This document shows, one piece after another, positions 6,549 through 9,130 of a stretch of 9,130 bases of DNA (positions are counted from its first letter, which is position 1; each line of letters starts with the position of its first letter). A program made the translations under genes and the position numbers. Where the stretch lies: contig CAZHCK010000092.1 in the NCBI GenBank assembly GCA_964530915.1, positions 1 to 9,130 of the forward strand. Direction: 5' to 3'. This DNA comes from Cloacibacterium sp964530915 (GTDB lineage Bacteria; Bacteroidota; Bacteroidia; Flavobacteriales; Weeksellaceae). Below the pieces are notes generated by a model. The model saw only the letters and a program-made list of their open reading frames with translations, was not told the origin of the DNA and did not search any database.

Positions 6549-6584
6549 TTTGCTCTCTGCTTTCAGCTTTTTGCCTTCAGCAAA
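6549..6584. repeat. Degenerate 7-bp-phased array upstream of gyrB
   Basis: Five GC dinucleotides lie exactly 7 bp apart at 6552, 6559, 6566, 6573 and 6580 (plus strand). Read on the minus strand, the heptamers are TTGCTGA, AGGCAAA, AAGCTGA, AAGCAGA and GAGCAAA, ending only a few bases before the gyrB ATG. The spacer between GCs is A-rich with some G. The array forms the leader next to the gyrB start codon and contains no Shine-Dalgarno-like site distinct from the repeat. Confidence 0.7.
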
Positions 6585-6635
6585 TTAAAATTAATATTAT
6601 TTTTTTTTTGAAATTTTTCTTTTTTCAAAGACTTA

Positions 6636-6643
6636 CAAATATC
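6636..6643 (-). promoter_or_regulatory. Weak candidate gyrB -7 element (GATATTTG)
   Basis: The minus strand reads GATATTTG, one base short of TAnnTTTG (the first T is G), about 90 nt upstream of the gyrB ATG. It lies between the lysS terminator and gyrB, where a promoter is required, but no -33 TTG is clear. Of the remaining gap, 6600-6609 is a run of ten Ts. A small TTTGAAA/TTTCAAA inverted repeat lies at 6607-6629. Nothing else recognisable was seen. Confidence 0.25.
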
Positions 6644-6751
6644 GTAAAAATTAGTGAGATATGAAAGTAAAAACGGCTCTAAAAATCATAAAAAGTTATC
6701 AACATTAACACAAAATTTCTTTGCAAAACTTATTCAATTCCTCCCAAATAA

Positions 6752-6775
6752 AAAAGCGGACTGATGTCCGCTTTT
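6752..6775 (-). terminator. Rho-independent terminator after lysS
   Basis: A perfect 10-bp stem (AAAAGCGGAC at 6752-6761 with GTCCGCTTTT at 6766-6775) has a 4-nt loop. On the minus strand the hairpin runs into six Ts. It lies 22 nt past the lysS stop. The symmetric A/T flanks could make it work in both directions, but only minus-strand genes flank it. Confidence 0.9.
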
Positions 6776-6796
6776 ATGAATTTTATTTATATAGTT

Positions 6797-8494
6797 TTAA
6801 ACCAATTTCATTAACAAATCATCATCTGTTTTCTCTACCTTCACCACATTTAATTTGGTAAGGTTTTTAGAGGTTTTGTCCCATTTTTTTCCTGAAAACT
6901 GAGATTGTGTTTTTACCTCAGCTAAACTCATTTCACCTCCATTTTTTTCTAAAATTTCGATGATTACTTTATCATCTTCATTCAATTCTACTTTTGGAAC
7001 CGCTTTTTCTGGTCTCATTTGTGGGAAGAACAATACTTCTTGAATAGATGCATTATTGGTTAAGAACATGATTAATCTATCCATACCAATTCCCAAACCT
7101 GATGTTGGCGGCATACCATATTCTAAAGCTCTCAAGAAATCTTGGTCTATGAACATCGCCTCGTCATCACCACGCTCAGAAAGCGCCATTTGAGACTCGA
7201 AACGTTCTCTTTGGTCAATTGGATCATTCAACTCTGAATATGCATTGGCAATTTCTTTACCACAAACCATTAATTCAAAACGCTCGGTAAGCCCTTCTTT
7301 GCTTCTGTGTTTTTTGGTTAAAGGCGACATTTCGATTGGATAATCAGTAATGAAAGTCGGCTGGATGAAGTTTCCTTCGCATTTTTCGCCAAAGATTTCA
7401 TCAATTAATTTTCCTTTACCCATCGTTTCATCTACTTCTATTCCGATAGATTTTGCAAAATCGCGCAATTCATCTTCGGTTTTTCCAGTGATATCAAAAC
7501 CTGTGAATTTCTGAATCGCTTCTGTCATCGAAACTCTAGGATAAGGAGCTTTCCAATTGATGGTATGTTCGCCAAACTGAGATTCTGGAGTTCCGTTTAC
7601 AGAAACCGCACAGAATTCTAACAATTTCTCAGTGAAATCCATCATCCAATTGTAATCTTTGTACGCCACATAAATTTCCATCGCCGTAAACTCTGGATTG
7701 TGCGTTCTGTCCATTCCTTCGTTACGGAAATTTTTAGAAAATTCGTAAACCCCATCAAAACCACCTACGATTAATCTTTTCAGATATAATTCGTTTGCAA
7801 TTCTCATGTATAATGGAATATCTAAAGCATTATGATGCGTAATAAATGGTCTTGCCGCAGCTCCACCTGGAATTGCCTGTAAAATAGGTGTTTCTACTTC
7901 GAAATAACCGGCATTATTGAAAAACTCACGCATTGCATTGAACAACTTGGTTCTCTTTACGAAAATTTCTTTTACGTGAGGATTCACCGTCAAATCTACA
8001 TAACGCTGTCTGTATCTAAGTTCTGGGTCGTTAAAAGCATCATGAATCACTCCATTTTCATCAGTTCTAGGTTGCGGAAGCGGACGAAGTGCTTTGGTTA
8101 ATAAGGTGAAGTTTTTCACCATTACTGTCATTTCTCCTACTTGAGTTTTGAACAATTCTCCTTCAACACCGATGATATCACCAATATCTAAAAGATGTTT
8201 GTAAACTTCATTATAAAGCGTTTTATCTTCGCCAGTACAGATTTCATCACGATTAAAATACACCTGAATTCTGCCTTCAGAATCCTGTAATTCTGCGAAA
8301 GAAGCCTTCCCTTGAATTCTTCTAGACATTAATCTACCTGCGATTTTCACTGCTTTTCCTTCAGTAAAATCGTTCTTGATAGACTTGGTAGTATCTGTAA
8401 TTTTATATTCATCTGCTGGGAATGCATTAATTCCCATTTCGGTCAGTTTCTGTAATTTCTCTCTTCTGATGATTTCCTGTTCTGATAAAGACAT
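6797..8494 (-). CDS. lysS: Lysyl-tRNA synthetase, class II, with C-terminal extension
   Basis: This enzyme charges tRNA-Lys with lysine using ATP. The 565 residues contain an N-terminal OB-fold anticodon-binding domain (about 48-135), motif 1 around GYFEVETPILQAIPGG (196-211), motif 2 FRNEGMDRTHNPEFT (256-270) with Arg257, and motif 3 GLGIGMDRL (466-474) with Arg473. ELNDPIDQRERFE (421-433) is also typical of LysRS. Residues after about 500 exceed the usual 490-510-residue bacterial enzyme. This tail of about 65 residues (DDKVIIEILEKNGGEMSLAEV and onward) looks like a small winged-helix-type domain. I recall flavobacterial LysRS proteins of about this length, so the extension is probably lineage-wide. 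The reading frame is intact. The gene has a candidate TAnnTTTG promoter upstream and a strong terminator downstream, so it is likely its own unit. Confidence 0.96.
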   Translation of the reverse strand: MSLSEQEIIRREKLQKLTEMGINAFPADEYKITDTTKSIKNDFTEGKAVKIAGRLMSRRIQGKASFAELQDSEGRIQVYFNRDEICTGEDKTLYNEVYKHLLDIGDIIGVEGELFKTQVGEMTVMVKNFTLLTKALRPLPQPRTDENGVIHDAFNDPELRYRQRYVDLTVNPHVKEIFVKRTKLFNAMREFFNNAGYFEVETPILQAIPGGAAARPFITHHNALDIPLYMRIANELYLKRLIVGGFDGVYEFSKNFRNEGMDRTHNPEFTAMEIYVAYKDYNWMMDFTEKLLEFCAVSVNGTPESQFGEHTINWKAPYPRVSMTEAIQKFTGFDITGKTEDELRDFAKSIGIEVDETMGKGKLIDEIFGEKCEGNFIQPTFITDYPIEMSPLTKKHRSKEGLTERFELMVCGKEIANAYSELNDPIDQRERFESQMALSERGDDEAMFIDQDFLRALEYGMPPTSGLGIGMDRLIMFLTNNASIQEVLFFPQMRPEKAVPKVELNEDDKVIIEILEKNGGEMSLAEVKTQSQFSGKKWDKTSKNLTKLNVVKVEKTDDDLLMKLV

Positions 8495-8517
8495 TGTTTT
8501 TCAATTTTTTGGAATTG

Positions 8518-8525
8518 CAAAAATA
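8518..8525 (-). promoter_or_regulatory. -7 promoter element (TATTTTTG) for lysS
   Basis: The minus strand reads TATTTTTG, a full match to TAnnTTTG, with its last base 24 nt before the lysS ATG. A transcript would have a leader of roughly 15-20 nt. In this very AT-rich gap the motif could arise by chance, and no good -33 TTG was found, but position and orientation fit. Confidence 0.45.
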
Positions 8526-8573
8526 AGGATTTTTTTACGAATTTTTAAATTTCTTAAAAATTAGCTTGGTCAA

Positions 8574-8598
8574 GAAAAAAGCAACCCAAAAAGGTTGC
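8574..8598 (-). terminator. Rho-independent terminator after the cytochrome c gene
   Basis: On the minus strand the stem GCAACC (8598-8593) and GGTTGC (8586-8581) encloses a T-rich 6-nt loop and is followed by six Ts (8580-8575). It lies about 30 nt past the cytochrome stop and separates that gene from lysS. Confidence 0.85.
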
Positions 8599-8612
8599 CT
8601 TCTGTTAAAATC

Positions 8613-8629
8613 ACAATTGGTACAATTGT
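8613..8629. repeat. Inverted repeat touching the cytochrome c stop codon
   Basis: ACAATTG (8613-8619) and CAATTGT (8623-8629) form a perfect 7-bp inverted repeat around a 3-nt spacer, directly next to the stop codon (8630-8632). In RNA it could form a small AT-rich hairpin ahead of the true terminator. It lacks a following U-tract, so it is not a terminator itself. Confidence 0.5.
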
Positions 8630-9022
8630 TTATTTTTTTAAGGTAAGAATATATTTCACCATTTTTTTAGCATTTTCTTTATCCATTCCAGCGTGAGCAG
8701 ACATAGGAACTTCTCCCCAAACTCCACTACCACCGTTAATGATTTTATCTGCTAACATATCAATATCTGCTTCAGTATATTTAGCCGCTACATCTTGATA
8801 AGAAGGACCTACTAATTTAGCATCCTCTTTATGACAAGTAAGGCAATCTGAACCTGCAATTAATGCTTTACCTTCTTCTTCAGGAGTTGCAGCAGCTGTA
8901 GCAGCAGTTTGCTCTGTAGGTTCTGGCAACATTACATTTGATTCTTTTACTGGCTCTTCTTTTTTAGAACAAGAAACCGCTACTAATGCACCGAAAGCTA
9001 GTGTTAAAATTACTCTTTTCAT
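8630..9022 (-). CDS. Monohaem class I cytochrome c lipoprotein
   Basis: This 130-residue secreted electron carrier has a lipoprotein signal (residues 1-17), with Cys18 in AVSC as the likely lipidated residue. A Pro/Thr/Ala/Glu-rich flexible linker (about 22-50) tethers one cytochrome domain (about 50-130). Haem attachment is at C60-L-T-C63-H64, with His64 as one axial ligand. Met107 in GEVPMSAH is the likely second ligand, and GPSYQDVAAKY (72-82) is typical of the c551/c552-like group. The C-terminal helix MVKYILTLKK packs against the N-terminal helix in this fold. The residues after Cys18 (SKKEE) resemble the K-(D/E)2 surface-export signal described for flavobacterial lipoproteins, so location (periplasmic face or outer surface) is open. 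No redox partner is encoded nearby, so its pathway is unknown. A promoter element and a terminator flank it, making a single-gene unit likely. Confidence 0.92.
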   Translation of the reverse strand: MKRVILTLAFGALVAVSCSKKEEPVKESNVMLPEPTEQTAATAAATPEEEGKALIAGSDCLTCHKEDAKLVGPSYQDVAAKYTEADIDMLADKIINGGSGVWGEVPMSAHAGMDKENAKKMVKYILTLKK

Positions 9023-9056
9023 AGATATAATATTTTTATTTATTTTTAAATTTTCA

Positions 9057-9092
9057 CAAATTTAGCGAATAAAGCCTTCCCTTTTTTCAAAA
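9057..9092 (-). promoter_or_regulatory. Bacteroidota promoter for the cytochrome c gene (-33 TTTTG, -7 TAAATTTG)
   Basis: On the minus strand TAAATTTG (9064-9057) fully matches TAnnTTTG. A TTTTG (9092-9088) lies 23 bp further upstream, at the long end of the spacing reported for the phylum. The -7 element is 34 nt before the ATG, predicting a leader of about 28 nt. The remaining bases to 9130 hold no gene or motif that I recognise. Confidence 0.5.
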
Positions 9093-9130
9093 TGCTAAAA
9101 ATCATATCAGATTTTTTAAAAATTTATTCG

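Noticed and set aside
6600..6629. T-rich stretch with a TTTGAAA/TTTCAAA inverted repeat as a regulatory hairpin or terminator
   Set aside because: The stem is short, has no G+C content to speak of, and arises easily in such AT-rich DNA; the strong lysS terminator lies elsewhere.
6696..6704. TTATCAACA, one mismatch from the DnaA box TTATCCACA, upstream of gyrB
   Set aside because: It is a single copy in AT-rich DNA with no second box, no dnaA/dnaN neighbour and no AT-rich unwinding layout, so it is not evidence for an origin.

Overview
This AT-rich 9.1 kb window looks like chromosomal DNA of a Bacteroidota bacterium, most likely a flavobacterium of the Chryseobacterium/Cloacibacterium type. 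Four things point there: strong protein-level resemblance to flavobacterial homologues, A-rich leaders without Shine-Dalgarno sites, several TAnnTTTG -7 promoter elements, and near-exclusive use of TAA stops. The species assignment is inference from recalled families. No tRNA, rRNA, CRISPR array, insertion sequence or phage gene was found.

Plus-strand block (1-2870): a compact cassette around a class I CPD photolyase. It begins with the C-terminal half of a small DUF2805/TIGR03643 protein cut by the window edge. Next come a short-chain dehydrogenase (SDR)-like protein, a MarR-type regulator (5 nt after the ancestral SDR stop) and the photolyase (2 nt after the regulator). The spacing suggests one light/DNA-damage-related transcription unit. 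The SDR gene carries an in-frame TGA where the family has Gly, so its conserved C-terminal tail (to 910) is cut off. It also has Ile at the catalytic Tyr position.

Minus-strand block (2862-9022), read from right to left: a monohaem cytochrome c lipoprotein; lysS (lysyl-tRNA synthetase with a C-terminal extension); gyrB (DNA gyrase B); a DUF4163/DUF3298 lipoprotein; and a YegS/diacylglycerol-kinase-like lipid kinase. Rho-independent terminators follow the cytochrome, lysS and gyrB genes. Together with separate candidate promoters they make most of these genes independent units. The lipid kinase gene converges on the photolyase gene with a 9-bp overlap of the coding ends.

The genes are mostly ordinary housekeeping or accessory genes. 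The observations most worth a second look are the TGA in the SDR gene, the Tyr-less SDR in a photolyase/MarR cassette, and two degenerate 7-bp-phased repeat arrays just upstream of two start codons (162-196 before the SDR gene, about 6549-6584 before gyrB).
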